A stretch of DNA of 64,000 bases from Euleptes europaea (Eukaryota; Chordata; Lepidosauria; Squamata; Sphaerodactylidae), in assembly GCF_029931775.1 (NCBI RefSeq), contig NC_079321.1, positions 9,640,501 through 9,704,500 of the forward strand, in the 5' to 3' direction. Position 1 is the first letter of the stretch. Each line of letters starts with the position of its first letter. Positions 9,901 to 19,816 of this stretch are shown in pieces. The notes under the pieces are model-generated. The model was not told the DNA's origin and searched no databases. It saw only the letters and a program-made list of their open reading frames with translations. The position numbers and the translations under genes are program-made.

Positions 9901-12638
9901 AAAACTATGTTACTTGTAGAGGTATTAAATAACCCTGATAGATAAGATGGTAAGCATTTTTTATTACATTACACGATTAACAACGTTTGAATTTTTTTAT
10001 ATAACTTGGGTAACTATTTGATTATATGATTAGTAATGCCTGACTAATTTTCTTTTTTTCTGTTTTCTCAGATTTTGGGTAATTATTTGATTGTATAATG
10101 GCGCTGAAAAGCATGGCAATCTGTTTGATATGTTTGCATATTCTTATTTTTTAAATTGTATTGTGGAAACCCTTCCCCTCTCCCCTTTTTTCTTTTTGTA
10201 CCCCTTCTTTTATTTTTATTTTTTTTAAAACTTTCTTCCTGTCTGCTTTCTTCACTGTCCAGCTTTCACATCCACACATAGTTGATCAAGATTTTAAAAA
10301 TATTAATTATTAATTTTGCATTTTTTACACGTACATACATACATACATACATATCTGTATAAACAATCCAATATTTATCTTTTTCGCCCTCCATGGTATC
10401 CATAAAACTCTCCTCCAACACCCCATTTCATATGAATCAACTTTCTTCCTGTCTGCTTTCTTCACTGTCCAACTTTGACATCCACACATAGTAATGGGGA
10501 ATACCATAGTGTGAATTAAGAAATGTTTTATTTTCTCAGATAAGGTCCAGGAAGAAATTACAACAGTGATCGGGTCTGCTCAGCCTCAGATTGAACACCG
10601 ATCAAAATTGCCCTATACAGATGCGGTAATCCATGAAGTGCAGAGGTTCGCTAATATTATCCCTATGAATTTGCCACGTACCACCTGTGCGGATGTCACT
10701 CTGAAAGGCTATTTCATTCCAAAGGTGATCAGTCTTACTTAACTCCATTAGCAACACAAGTGTGGTGTGGTGGTTAAAGTGCTGAACTAGGACCTGGGAG
10801 AACTGGGTTCGAATCCCGACTCTGCCTCGTAAGCTTCCTTGGTAGCCCTGGGTCAGTCACATACTCTTAGCCTAACCTACCTACCTCACAGAGTTGTTGT
10901 GAATAAAACAAAGGAGAGCAGAATGATGGAAGTGCCTTTGGGTCCCTATTGCAGAGAAAGGCAGGATCTAAATAAAGTAAATAAAATGCTAAAAATAAAA
11001 TTAAGTTGAATCTGTTCATTTGTGGCCTGCAACACTTTACAAAGAGGCCAGTTTTCAGATGCTGAGGAACTTCAGAGCCAGTCAGTTAAGCCATTCATAA
11101 TCCCCATTAATTTTAAAGGGAGAGATCTAAACACAGAGAACTGGCCCATCCATGAGGAACACCTAGGCAATTGTCTAGGGCTTCAAAGATGAAGGGGGAC
11201 CAAAACCACCCCTGTCAGAATCATGCTTTCCTGCCCACAACATTGGAGTCTGCCTTGGCTGGCAGTAGCCTCAGATGGCACATCTGACCCCAGGACAGTT
11301 TGCTCCATTTTAAGGAGGGTGGGGACCAGGGGTAGGCTGGGGGGCAGGGCCCTTACCTAGGGCTGTTTTCCCCTCCCAATTCATGACTGTTGAACATAAG
11401 AACATAAGAAAGCTTGGTCTGCTGGATCAGACCAAGGCCCATCAAGTCCAGCAGTCGGTTCACACAGTGGCTAACCAGGTGCCTCTAGGAAGCCACAGAC
11501 AAGACTACAGCAGCAGCACCATCCTGCCTGTGTTCCACCGCACCCAAAATAATAGGCATGCTCCTCTGATACTAGAGAGAATAGGTATGCAGCATGACTA
11601 GTATCCATTCTAACTAACAGCCATGAATACCCCTCTCCTCCATGAATATGTCCACTCCCCTCTTAAAGCCCTCCAAGCTGGCAGCCATCACCACTTCCTG
11701 GGGCAGGGAGTTCCACAATTTAACTATGCGTTGTGTGAAAAAATACTTCCTTTTATCTGTTCTGAATCTCTCACCCTCCAGCTTTAGCAGATGGGGCACC
11801 ACAGCAAGCCACAGGATTGTCCCCAGTCAGGGCAGAGAGAGGGAGGACAGCTTCCCCAGGGCACTGGTGGGAGGAGGAGGGTGGTGGACCTTTTCCCATA
11901 GTGTAGGTTGGGGAAGGGCACAGACAATGGTCTAGTTATTACCCCAGGGCACCAAAAATCCTTTGGCCACCTCTGTATAATTCAGTATGTCAGATAATAT
12001 GTGGGCCATCTTCATTGTTTTGACTTTGCAGGGAACATATATCATCCCATTACTGTACTCTGTGTTGTACGATGAATCCCAGTGGGAAAAACCACTTCAG
12101 TTCTATCCAGAGCACTTCCTTGATTCTGAAGGAAAGTTTGTTAAGAGAGATGCCTTCATGCCTTTCTCTGCAGGTAACTACTTTTAGATATATCGTTGTG
12201 GGTTTAATTAATAGATTGGGTACCCAAGACAATTGACTTGGTAGAAATCCGTCCCAGCATGCCATTTCTTTGAAGGATACAATTATTCCTCGATACTGTT
12301 AATCATCGCGATGACATGTACTTCAATCTGCCATCATATTTACTTCTTTGTATTTCATGATAAATTACTATAAGCATCATTCCATGGGGGAAATGGTATA
12401 AAAGTATTTTAAATAAACAGGGCTCTCTTGCCCCATTTGCATTGTCACAGGTCGGCGAATGTGTGCTGGTGAGACCCTGGCCAAAATGGAGCTCTTCCTC
12501 TTATTCATGGGTCTCCTGCAGAGATTCACTTTCCAGCCAGCCCCCGGGACATCTAAAGAAGACCTGGACCTCACTCCTGCAGTTGGGGGTACTACGCCTC
12601 CGATGCCCTACAGCATCTGTGCTGTGCCGCGTTCTTAA
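572..12638 (+). CDS. CYP2K-like: CYP2 family cytochrome P450, CYP2K-like, gene A (exons 2-9; exon 1 left of window)
   Basis: Microsomal heme-thiolate mono-oxygenase of the CYP2 family. Exons are 572-734, 899-1048, 2112-2272, 5250-5423, 7416-7563, 10540-10724, 12032-12173 and 12451-12638 (stop TAA). Lengths of 163, 150, 161, 174, 148, 185, 142 and 188 bp and their phases equal those of gene B, all introns are GT-AG, and I see no stop or frameshift. By gene B numbering this is residues 62-497. Visible signatures are WKVMR (C-helix), [10 protein letters not shown] (I-helix), EVQR (K-helix), PEHF, and FSAGRRMCAG with the heme cysteine. The C-terminal stretch resembles what I recall of fish CYP2K proteins; mammalian CYP2W1 is the likely nearest tetrapod relative. 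The first exon should lie more than 570 bp upstream of exon 2. The acceptor of exon 7 abuts a BovB fragment. Substrate unknown. Confidence 0.9.
1263..1428 (+). repeat. tRNA-derived SINE, family A, internally deleted
   Basis: It has the ggggctgtggc head, a pol III B box (ggttcaatccc) and the family body (ctgcctgagacc, gagtagattgtcctgat). The segment between A box and B box is shortened. It lies in intron 3 of gene A; gene B has a family A copy at the matching place (22067-22272), so it predates their split. Confidence 0.75.
2509..2747 (-). repeat. tRNA-derived SINE, family B
   Basis: Read on the minus strand it ends in the family tail (gtggtagagaaagtcggcat) and starts near ccagtgtggtgtagttagga. 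It lies in intron 4 of gene A. Confidence 0.75.
3290..3420 (+). repeat. Diverged duplicate of intron 3 sequence inside intron 4
   Basis: About 130 bp match 1725-1860: both have gattggctag, attccctcccc and tatttaaattgatgga in the same order. This is a local duplication inside gene A. Confidence 0.55.
3449..4232. mobile_element. 784-bp fold-back element, two ~340-bp inverted arms
   Basis: The left arm (about 3480-3821) is nearly the reverse complement of the right arm (about 3891-4234). The ~70-bp loop holds its own hairpin (cctgtttgtacgg / ccgtacaaacagg). The insert is flanked by a perfect 16-bp direct repeat, aacctccaggtagtag, at 3433-3448 and 4233-4248, within a hAT-MITE remnant. I recognise no coding part. 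Confidence 0.75.
4253..5100 (+). mobile_element. Non-autonomous hAT-like element with nested inverted repeat
   Basis: It starts tagggctgtt, like the hAT element at 12705. A ~110-bp module with 'gtcagggggtc' and 'gttatggggtctgga' occurs twice, at about 4440-4560 and 4735-4860. Two ~80-bp arms (about 4873-4950 and 5008-5090) are reverse complements enclosing a small tandem repeat. No right terminus was found, so the end is approximate. Confidence 0.5.
5851..5980 (+). repeat. TAGGGTTGCCA MITE, 5' truncated
   Basis: It holds the gactctatggcac, ccctcccctctcc and caggctccaccc blocks and a degraded end (acctggcaagc), abutting a SINE. Confidence 0.6.
5981..6172 (-). repeat. tRNA-derived SINE, family A
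   Basis: The reverse complement of the B box (gggattgaacc) and of the A box region (cactgaggcatg) are visible. It lies in intron 5 of gene A. Confidence 0.7.
6688..6948 (+). repeat. tRNA-derived SINE, family B
   Basis: It runs from tttggagtggtggactctg to the family tail aagtcggcgtataaaaa, followed directly by a long trinucleotide tract that probably grew from the usual cttctt tail. Confidence 0.75.
6949..7115. repeat. Compound microsatellite (CTA)n then (TCC/TCT)n
   Basis: About 50 bp of cta repeats are followed by about 110 bp of pyrimidine-only tcc/tct repeats. The mirror polypyrimidine tract could form triplex DNA. It lies in intron 5 of gene A, about 300 bp before exon 6. Confidence 0.9.
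8262..8375 (+). repeat. BovB LINE 3' tail (or BovB-tailed SINE)
   Basis: It has the RTE/BovB-type end (ccataagtcagctgaatc, cttgacggcactttacacac) passing into a CA-rich tract. Confidence 0.55.
8790..9151 (-). mobile_element. BovB LINE fragment, reverse transcriptase C-terminus
   Basis: Minus-strand translation gives the BovB C-terminal signature ([18 protein letters not shown]). The fragment is interrupted at 9151 by an L1 and resumes at 10242. A (TTTA)n tract at about 9068-9095 lies inside it. Confidence 0.75.
9152..10228 (+). mobile_element. L1 LINE, 5'-truncated 3' part of ORF2 plus 3'UTR
   Basis: Plus-strand frames encode the cysteine/tryptophan-rich end of L1 ORF2 ([16 protein letters not shown], then LARKWKQ and [10 protein letters not shown]), broken by a C-tract and stops. 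A 13-bp duplication, aactttcttcctg, at 9139-9151 and 10229-10241 flanks it and shows insertion into a BovB copy. Confidence 0.8.
10242..10286 (-). mobile_element. Continuation of the BovB fragment after the L1
   Basis: tctgctttcttcactgtcc and cacatccacacatag continue the BovB interrupted at 9151. Confidence 0.65.
10365..10520 (-). mobile_element. BovB fragment abutting the exon 7 acceptor of gene A
   Basis: Minus-strand translation gives [20 protein letters not shown]. The BovB-like sequence runs to 'gtgtgaattaa', ending about 20 bases before exon 7. Gene B has the same fragment at the same place (35190-35372), so the insertion predates the A/B duplication. Gene C lacks it. Confidence 0.8.
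10757..10988 (+). repeat. tRNA-derived SINE, Sauria-like
   Basis: A box region gtggttaaagtgctgaacta, B box gggttcgaatccc, and body gtcagtcacat / taacctacctacctcacag / gagaaaggcaggatc, ending in an A/T-rich aaataaagtaaataaa tail. The name Sauria SINE is from memory. Confidence 0.75.
11393..11815 (-). mobile_element. CR1-like LINE 3' end
   Basis: Minus-strand translation gives a LINE reverse transcriptase C-terminus ([19 protein letters not shown], then [15 protein letters not shown]). The 3' end carries the aagaacataagaa type repeat seen with this family. It lies in intron 7 of gene A. Confidence 0.7.
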
Positions 12639-12704
12639 CATCAAACTATGCTTAGCTCCCCTGTGCTCACAGCCCTCCTCTTCTGCACCTTTTTGCCTGC
12701 CAAG

Positions 12705-13441
12705 TAGGGCTGTCAATTCGGTTCGGTCCGAACTGAAAATCAACCGAATTTCCCCTGATTCGGTGATTTTCTGTTCGGACGGATCCGAACTCAAAACTGG
12801 CGGGCAACCGGGGGGGGGACGAATTCAGCGAGTTCGGGAGTTCGCGAATAAATTCGGCAAATTCAGCCCCCCTTCAGGGGAGCCCGCTGAAAGGCACGGG
12901 CTGCCCTTTAAACTGATCTGCGCCTCCCAGCTGGGAGGCTCAGATGAGTTTAAAGGGCAGCCCGCCCCCTTTCAGCGGGCTCCGCTGGAGAGGCTCGGGC
13001 TGCCCTTTAAACTGATCTGAGCCTCCCGGCCGGGAGGCACAGATGAGTTTAAAGGGCAGCCCGCCCCCCTTCAGCGGGCTCCGCTGGAGAGGCGCAGGCT
13101 GTCATTTAAACTGATCTGAGCCTCCCGGCCGGGAGGCACAGATGAGTTTAAAGGGCAGCCCGAGCCTCTCCAGCGGAGCCCGCTGAAGGGGGGCGGGCTG
13201 CCCTTTAAACTGATCTGCGCCTCCCAGCTGGGAGGCTCAGATCAGTTTAAAGGGCCCCCGCGCGCCTTCAGGGAATCCCTCTGAAGGCGCGCTGGGGCCG
13301 AATTTTCCCCCGAACTCCGGATCCCCCCGAATTACCGGGGATCCGAAGCGGGGGAGTTCGGACTTCGGCACGTACCGAACCCACAAGGGTCAAATTCGGC
13401 CGAATCCGAACTGTACCGAATTTTTTTTTTTGACAGCCCTA
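12705..13441. mobile_element. 737-bp non-autonomous hAT element, palindromic, in the gene A 3'UTR
   Basis: Terminal inverted repeats (tagggctgtcaa) and a perfect 8-bp duplication, ctgccaag, at 12697-12704 and 13442-13449. The gene C 3'UTR has the matching unoccupied site (about 61720-61735). Inside are alternating direct and inverted copies of a ~65-bp GC-rich unit (tgccctttaaactgatctg / cagatcagtttaaaggg). Confidence 0.9.
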
Positions 13442-14428
13442 CTGCCAAGGACATTTCAGTCTCAGTGTAACTGGACTGTGCCTTGTCACAAACTTTAGCG
13501 CTTCATATGCCGACTTGCCGACCCCCTCACAAACTAGCTGAGAGACTTAATTGAGTTAAAAATTTGGAACTTGTGTATTGAGTCATTTGCTGCATAGAGA
13601 TAAACCAATACTGCTTCGGTGTCTGCTGGTTTCTTGTACTGACACCTCATAAATGCCTTTGATTCACCCAAAGAACAAATTTGGTGTAGAGTAATATCTA
13701 CTTCCAAGTGAGATCCATTCACTAGTCCTAGCTATGTAGACAAAACAAATCCATTTCATCACTGCTGTGTTTTGGACATCAGATGAGCTTCGCAACTACA
13801 TCAGGCCACTGGGTTTGCTTACCCATCCCACTAACTCTGGAACTTGTATGAGCAATTATTCTGTCTTAAGTCTGAGAAGGATACAAAAAAAAACCAAAGA
13901 CCTCAAATTCACTGAATGAGAAAGCAAAGCCAACTGACTTATTTGTGAAGCAATGTTTGGCTAGAGAAAGGGATGCTGAGAATTGAAGATACTGGCTTGG
14001 ATCCAATGGGGCATTTCTGCAGGCAGAAGGATTTCCTCCCACAGAGCATGACTTGGGCTACATTGGGAGACAAGGAAGGCGCATTCTGTGGGGGAAGAAA
14101 GCATTCAATCCATTGGATCCCAGCCACTGGCTAGTACCATTCCACTCAGGCCCATTTCAGGTCTTTTTTTGGTGCAAGATACAAGGAAAAGCCGATTTCA
14201 ATGGCCAATATTTTCTATAGATACCTGATTCTGTTGATGCTTTTCCATGGTTTTGACCATTCATTTATTGGTTTGGCTCAGAATCAGATTCCTGCTTAGT
14301 CACCAGCTTGGACAGCACCTCTCTTTCTTCCTTCTACCATTATCATACATAACATTAATGCTCCTTGCTACGTACTTGTAATTATGTCAAACTCTGTCTA
14401 TATTGAAGTTGTTATTAATGTTAGTCAT

Positions 14429-14434
14429 AATAAA
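14429..14434 (+). terminator. Polyadenylation signal AATAAA, gene A
   Basis: The context 'tattgaag(tt/ct)gttat...gt(c/a)ataataaa' is conserved downstream of gene C (62059). The conservation supports a 3'UTR from 12639 to about 14450. Confidence 0.6.
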
Positions 14435-14474
14435 AAAATAATTATCCAGTATATGTCTTTGCCTTTGCTCCCCT

Positions 14475-14945
14475 GTGTGTATGTGTGTTAAATGCTGTCA
14501 AGTCGTTTCCTACTCATGGCGACCCTATGAATCAATGTCCTCCAAAACGTCCTATCCTTAACAGCCTTGCTCAGGTTTTGCAAACTGAGGGCTGTGGCTT
14601 CCTTTATTGAGTCAGTCCATCTCTTGTTGGGTCTTCTTCTTTTCCTGCTGCCCTCAACTTTTCCCAGCATGATTGTATTTTCCAGTGTCTCTTGTCTTCT
14701 CATAATGTGACCAAAGTATGACAGCCTCAGTTGAATCATTTTAGCTTCTAGGGTCAGTCCAGGCTTGATTTGATCTAAAACCCACTGATTTGTTGTTGTT
14801 GTTTTAGCAGTCGGGGGTATCCATAACATTCTCCTCCAACACCACATTTCAAAGGAATCTACTTTCTTCCTATCAGCTTTCTTCATTGTCCAGCTCTCAC
14901 ACCCATACATAGTAATAGGGAATACGATGGCATGAATTAACCTGC
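14475..14945 (-). mobile_element. BovB LINE 3' end
   Basis: A minus-strand frame of about 140 codons matches the BovB C-terminus (YGCESWTMKKADRKK, FGHIMRRQETLENTIML). It ends in the ttaacacacat 3' terminus at about 14475. Confidence 0.85.
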
Positions 14946-15009
14946 TCCCCTACCTTTTATTTTAGACTACTAAACTGGTTGCCATAGGTTTATGTGGCTA
15001 CACTATTGC

Positions 15010-15500
15010 TAGCCCTTTACAAACTTCAGACAACAGTTCAGGACTTCCACTGACTCAGCAAAAAAGGGGAGAGCTGTGTGTCATCTGCATATTAGTGATA
15101 CTTCACTCTAAATCACCAGACAACCTCTTACAGAATCTTCATGTAAATATTGAACAGCAAGGGAGACAGAATATCTGTAGGTGGCCGGTATTCCAGACTC
15201 TGTGGTCCAAAGAGCAGTCCCCTGTCATCTCCTTCTGAAACCAGTTGTCCAAAGTAGGGGCAGAACCATCAGAGCGTAGAGCTCCCAGCACCCCTCTCAG
15301 TGAACAGTTCCAGAAGGACTCCATGCCCGATAGCATTGCAGGCTTCTGAAAGAATCAAAGGGTTCCACTTCCACTGTTTCTGTCCCAGAAGGAGTCATCA
15401 AGGCTGCCTGTGTCCCAAAACCAGGTTGAAAGCCAGACTAAAATGCAGACATCCTAACGGCTGGAGTTGTTCAGCCACCCAAGAGAGGAATATTTATAGG
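15010..15500 (-). mobile_element. L2-like LINE reverse transcriptase remnant
   Basis: Antisense sequence typical of the L2/Rex clade (agctgtgtgtcatctgcata, tgtaaatattgaacagca). The same remnant follows gene C (62140-62445), so it belongs to the duplicated unit. Confidence 0.55.
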
Positions 15501-16019
15501 CAAGTAAAAGGGCCTTTGTGCAATGGGGAAGAGGCATCTAAGGACTGTCACCATGGGCTGTAGGCCTACTATTATGCAGCAATTAATGTAATCTAAAGTT
15601 GCTTTCTGTCTCAAAGCCTACTAGGTGAGTAAATATATGTAAAACATTTAAGAGGAAATACTCCAGTTTGATAGCTCGAAAAAGTCTCCATCAGCACTAA
15701 CTGAAAAGCTACTAATGCTATTTGCCCACTATTGGTGCACACAAACCCCTCAGCAGTTCCCCTCCCCTATGTCAGATGGTGTTCCTCTGCACAAAGTAAT
15801 TCATTGTGTACCAGGGTCTTTGCAAAATTCCAGTGACATTAAGACAAACCACACTCACACTCCTGGGTACATTTTTAAAAACCCAATCTTCCTTCCTTCC
15901 TTTAAAAAAAGAAAAAAAGAACAAAAAGGGGTGGGGGACTCGAGACCCAGTAACCAATTTTTTTTAAATGGAGGGGGGAAACCATCAGTTTTGACTTGGG
16001 TTCTACATTAGCAGTGACT

Positions 16020-16322
16020 GGGTCAGATGGTTCCAGGGTGCCAACTTGTTTTGGATACTTTTCACTTTATTCGGTCTGAGGATGTGGGCAGGACTATTGG
16101 AAATTTGAGGCGTACCATCTGCTTGCATGCCCCTTGCCCTTCCTGGTTACTTAAATCTTCTGGAGGGGGGTTGCTGACGGGTTGCGAGAAGGACTTAATG
16201 CTTCCTGAAGAGAGGGGGTGGTCACCCCAGCCTTGAAATAGGCTGGGGTGCATCCACTTCTAAAGAAGCCTATCCTGGATCCAGGAGATCTCAATAATTA
16301 TCGACCAGTCTCAAAGGAGGAG
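16020..16322 (+). mobile_element. L2-like LINE fragment
   Basis: Translation includes LDPGDLNNYRPVS, a reverse transcriptase block that opens the palm domain in L2-type LINEs. It is broken off next to an antisense L1 fragment. Confidence 0.6.
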
Positions 16323-16324
16323 GC

Positions 16325-16560
16325 CCACAGACTGGATACACTCAATCTGCATTCCAATTCTGAAAAAAAGGAGATGCCAAAGTCTGCACTAGCGGACCAT
16401 CGATTAATTTCTGGTGCAAGTTAAAAATCTCATTATACAATTGATATGAAAACATTTTATACCATTCCATAGGCAACCCATCCGGTCCTGGAGATTTGCC
16501 AACATTCATATTCATTATCACTGCCTTAACTTCATCCATATACAAGAAGGTGATGCTGGA
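16325..16560 (-). mobile_element. L1 LINE fragment (reverse transcriptase)
   Basis: Minus-strand translation has MNVGKSPGPDGLPMEWYK, the classic L1 ORF2 block before the catalytic palm. Confidence 0.7.
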
Positions 16561-17639
16561 TAATATCTAACCGTGGAAGAGGAAGGTGATCCTGGCAATG
16601 GCGGTAGCAGCCATGTGCTGTGCTAGCTGGTCTTGCCTTGCTCACATTGGCTCGGTTAATGGGTTTAGTGGGATCTGATAAGCAAGGTTATTCCTCATCC
16701 TCCCAATAAAGTTTGCAGCGGTTTACTGCGCTCTGCCTTCCTGCACCCTAGTGGCTGCAGTGTAGAACTGCATTAGAAGCAAAATAAATTGAAATGATTT
16801 GCAGAATGCTGCATGACCCCTGGCCTCAGGAGCCCACCAGCTGACTTGGGCCCCAGGGAATTTTGTCCTCCCAGTCTTCCCTATTGGCAGCCCTGGGCCC
16901 AATACCCATGTGGGACTGCACTATGACCACAACAATAAACTCACTAATGATTAAAGCCAAACAAGTTCATCGGTCATTCTGGATTTTACAGTTAATATTT
17001 AAAACATTCAGTATAGTCAATTATTAACTTTTCCAAATGATTTCATTACTATCTGATCTGAAGTAATTTTTCATCAGATATAGATGTACCTTGAAAAACT
17101 TAATCCACTGCCTACTAAAAACAGCACCATACAGCCGTGACTGGGGTGACTTGGTAATTTTCTTACCCTAAACTGAGCCGCTCCCCCTGGTTACATGCAA
17201 GACTGCATTGGTTTATGAACTAAGAGCATGGGGCATTTTTAGGTTTCCTATAGCTATGCTTCATTTCCTTCATATATCCTCAAGATTCCCCATGAACCAC
17301 CATGATATTTCATTAAATAAGGGCAGAAATCAACTACATTTTTTGTTAGTTCTACATAAGTTGAGGCCTTATTGTGTTTCTTTTGGAACACCGGTTGACC
17401 AAATTTCAAAATTAAGGACTCAGGAGTGAAAGAAAGTATCAGGGCTAATCTCACGCTACCCCACTTAATTAATGGGGTCATGATGCCACCAATCAAATCA
17501 ACATGGAGGCCAGGAATATCACTGGATAACCAGGTGAATGTGGCAGTTAGAAGGTTTTTTTTTCTTCATTTGATTCATTATACAGGCGCTGAATGTTCCT
17601 TCCTGAACAGAGGAGTCCCTGATATCCTGATCGCTATGA
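16561..17639. other. Intergenic stretch, nothing recognised
   Basis: No recognisable exon, SINE head or terminal repeat. Open frames are short and unconserved. Confidence 0.5.
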
Positions 17640-18050
17640 TTTTGTAACTGCCAGGGTTGACTACTGTAATGAGTTCTGTGTGGGGCTGGCCTTGAAGGTC
17701 ACTCAGAAGTTTCATCCAGCCCACAATGTAACCCTATCTCACTACAGATCTGGGGAAACAGGAACACATTCAGCCTGCCTTATATCAAATCCATTGGTTT
17801 AAAGGGACAATTTAAGGTACTTGCTTTGACCTTTTGAAAACCCTCCATGCCCTAGAACCAACATATCTTCCTAAAGTAATCTCTACTGAAGCTGTGGTTT
17901 TCTAATAAGGGCCTACTTCATACTCCAACAGTGTACAAGGTGAAAGCTATGACAGGTAGAAGAAGGGTCTTTAGAGTGAGGGTGTGGAATGTTCTGCCCC
18001 CTTGAAGTTTGATGTTCCAATTACTTCATTCACCTGTAGAAAGGGTTGTG
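17640..18050 (+). mobile_element. L2-like LINE C-terminal fragment
   Basis: Decayed frames give RVDYCNE, ALYQIHW and LHALEPTYLP, the order seen at the end of L2/Rex-type reverse transcriptases. It may be the far end of the copy at 16020. Confidence 0.5.
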
Positions 18051-18056
18051 GAGTTA

Positions 18057-18242
18057 TGGTTGCCAATTTCCAGGTGGAACCTGGAAATCTCTTGGAATTA
18101 CACCTGATCTCCAGGTGCTGCTTTGGAGGATGGACTCTATGGCATTATACCCTGCTGAAGTCCTACCCCTCCTCAAACCCCACCTTCCCCAGGCTCCACT
18201 CCCAAATCTTCATGAATTTCGCAATCTGGAGCTGGCAACCCT
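18057..18242 (+). repeat. TAGGGTTGCCA MITE
   Basis: It runs from tggttgccaa to ggcaaccct with the family blocks in order. It is more diverged than the copies near gene B. Confidence 0.7.
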
Positions 18243-18312
18243 AGTTGCTATATACCCTATTACAGGCCAAACACCATGCGATTTATTTGATTGCAATGAT
18301 AACTTGCTCTGA

Positions 18313-18344
<32 letters not shown>

Positions 18345-18436
18345 CAATGATAACTTGTGTTCTTTCTGCACCACTCATGGACAGAGTTCCATGTACATCC
18401 ACATGTACATGGTATCCAGAGGACAAGCATAATAGG

Positions 18437-18656
18437 GGAGGGGCTGTGGCTTATTGGTAGAGCATCTGCTTGGCATGCAGAAGGTCCCAGGTTCAATCCC
18501 CGGCATCTCCAGTTAAAGGGACTAGGCAAGAAGGTGATGTGAAAGACCTCTGCCTGAGACCCCGGAGAGCTGCTGCCGGTCTGAGTAGACAATACTGACT
18601 TTGACAAACCAAGGGTCTGACTCAGTATAAGGCAGCTTCATGTGTTCATGTGTTCA
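18437..18656 (+). repeat. tRNA-derived SINE, family A, nearly full length
   Basis: A box ggcttattggtagagc and B box ggttcaatccc are intact; the body ends ataaggcagcttcatgtgtt. An 8-copy GATT tract lies just upstream (18317-18343). Confidence 0.8.
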
Positions 18657-18831
18657 AATTAAGGGGAAAGGGGGAGGACAAACTCAAGCTACTCAGAGAA
18701 TAAACAGTGTTCATGTATGTGATCAGCAGAAGCTCTCTGGAAGTGCTGCATTTCAGGAGCCTATAATGTGGAGCCTACCCTGCCCACAAATAATTTTCCC
18801 CAGCCACACACAGCCATCAGTTATGGATAGG

Positions 18832-18880
18832 GTTGCCAATCTCCAGGTACTAGCTGGAGATCTCCTGCTATTACCACTGA
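18832..18880 (+). repeat. TAGGGTTGCCA MITE, 5' fragment
   Basis: Only the first ~50 bases (agggttgccaatctccagg...) remain. Confidence 0.6.
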
Positions 18881-19040
18881 TGTAATGTATGTATGTATTT
18901 CTTTCTAATTAATGTATTTCTTTCTAAAGACCCAATTAAAAAATCCCACAGAGAGGTAGGAAATGGCCATAAAATGGCTTTTAGGATTTCTCACGGAATC
19001 CAAAAATGGTCATGAAGAGAAGTGCAATCAACCCCATAGA

Positions 19041-19246
19041 TAGGCTTGCTAACCTCCAGGTACTAGCTGGGGATCTCCTGCTATTACAACTGAAATCCAG
19101 CCAACAGAGATCAGTTCCCCTGGAGAAAATGGCCACTTTGGCAATTGGACTCTATGGCACTGAAGTCCCTCCCCTCCCCAAACACCGCCCTCCTCAGGCT
19201 CTGCCCCAAAAACCTCCCATTGGTGGCGAAGAGGGACCTGGCAACT
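19041..19246 (+). repeat. TAGGGTTGCCA MITE
   Basis: Near full length, taggcttgct to acctggcaact. It lies about 570 bp upstream of the gene B start codon. Confidence 0.75.
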
Positions 19247-19816
19247 GTATTTATGGATCACTTACATAATCTATCCTAAAGTATGCCATGATGTACAGAT
19301 CTGTCAGCATACTGGTACCCCCATTCAGTCCTTAAAGGAGTGACGTTGAAGAAAGCCCCTTGCATTAACAGTAAAATATAGGGAAGGGGTTCAATGGGAA
19401 AATAATTCAAGCTTCAGCAGTTATCCAAGAATATCAGGCGAAGCCACTATCTGAACTGGCAAAACTAACAGTTCTAATCTGCCAGCCAATTCTGACTACT
19501 GGACATTTAGAAAGGAGTCCAAAGGGTTGAAACCTGTTTGGCAAAGTTTTCTTTTAAGAAGCTAGATGCCACCCATCCAGATAATAAAGAAGACTAAACC
19601 ATGAAGTATGGATTAAATAGTTAGAGCTGAGAAAGTGGGAGGGTGGGAAAAGCAGGGCAGATTCCATTACACAGGATAGTTCTGATTGATTTATTAGAGC
19701 TCTAACAGTAGGCAGAACAAATATTTATTCTGTTTCTGTCAGCTAACAGAGACTGTCCTAGATCAAATCCTGTGTTACCTCTTCCATCAGAATTGCTTTA
19801 GAAGGGTTCTCCAGGC

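Noticed and set aside
12442-13020. 192-codon frame overlapping exon 9 of gene A
   Set aside because: It is a shifted frame of the exon running into the hAT element. The true frame ends at 12638, in agreement with genes B and C.
18355-18385. ~30 bp similar to the start of gene B intron 1 (tttctgcaccactcatgga)
   Set aside because: Too short to call a relic exon or duplication; no coding part accompanies it.
18437-18656. Functional tRNA genes at SINE heads
   Set aside because: A and B boxes are present but no cloverleaf or acceptor stem can be formed, and the same heads recur with SINE bodies.
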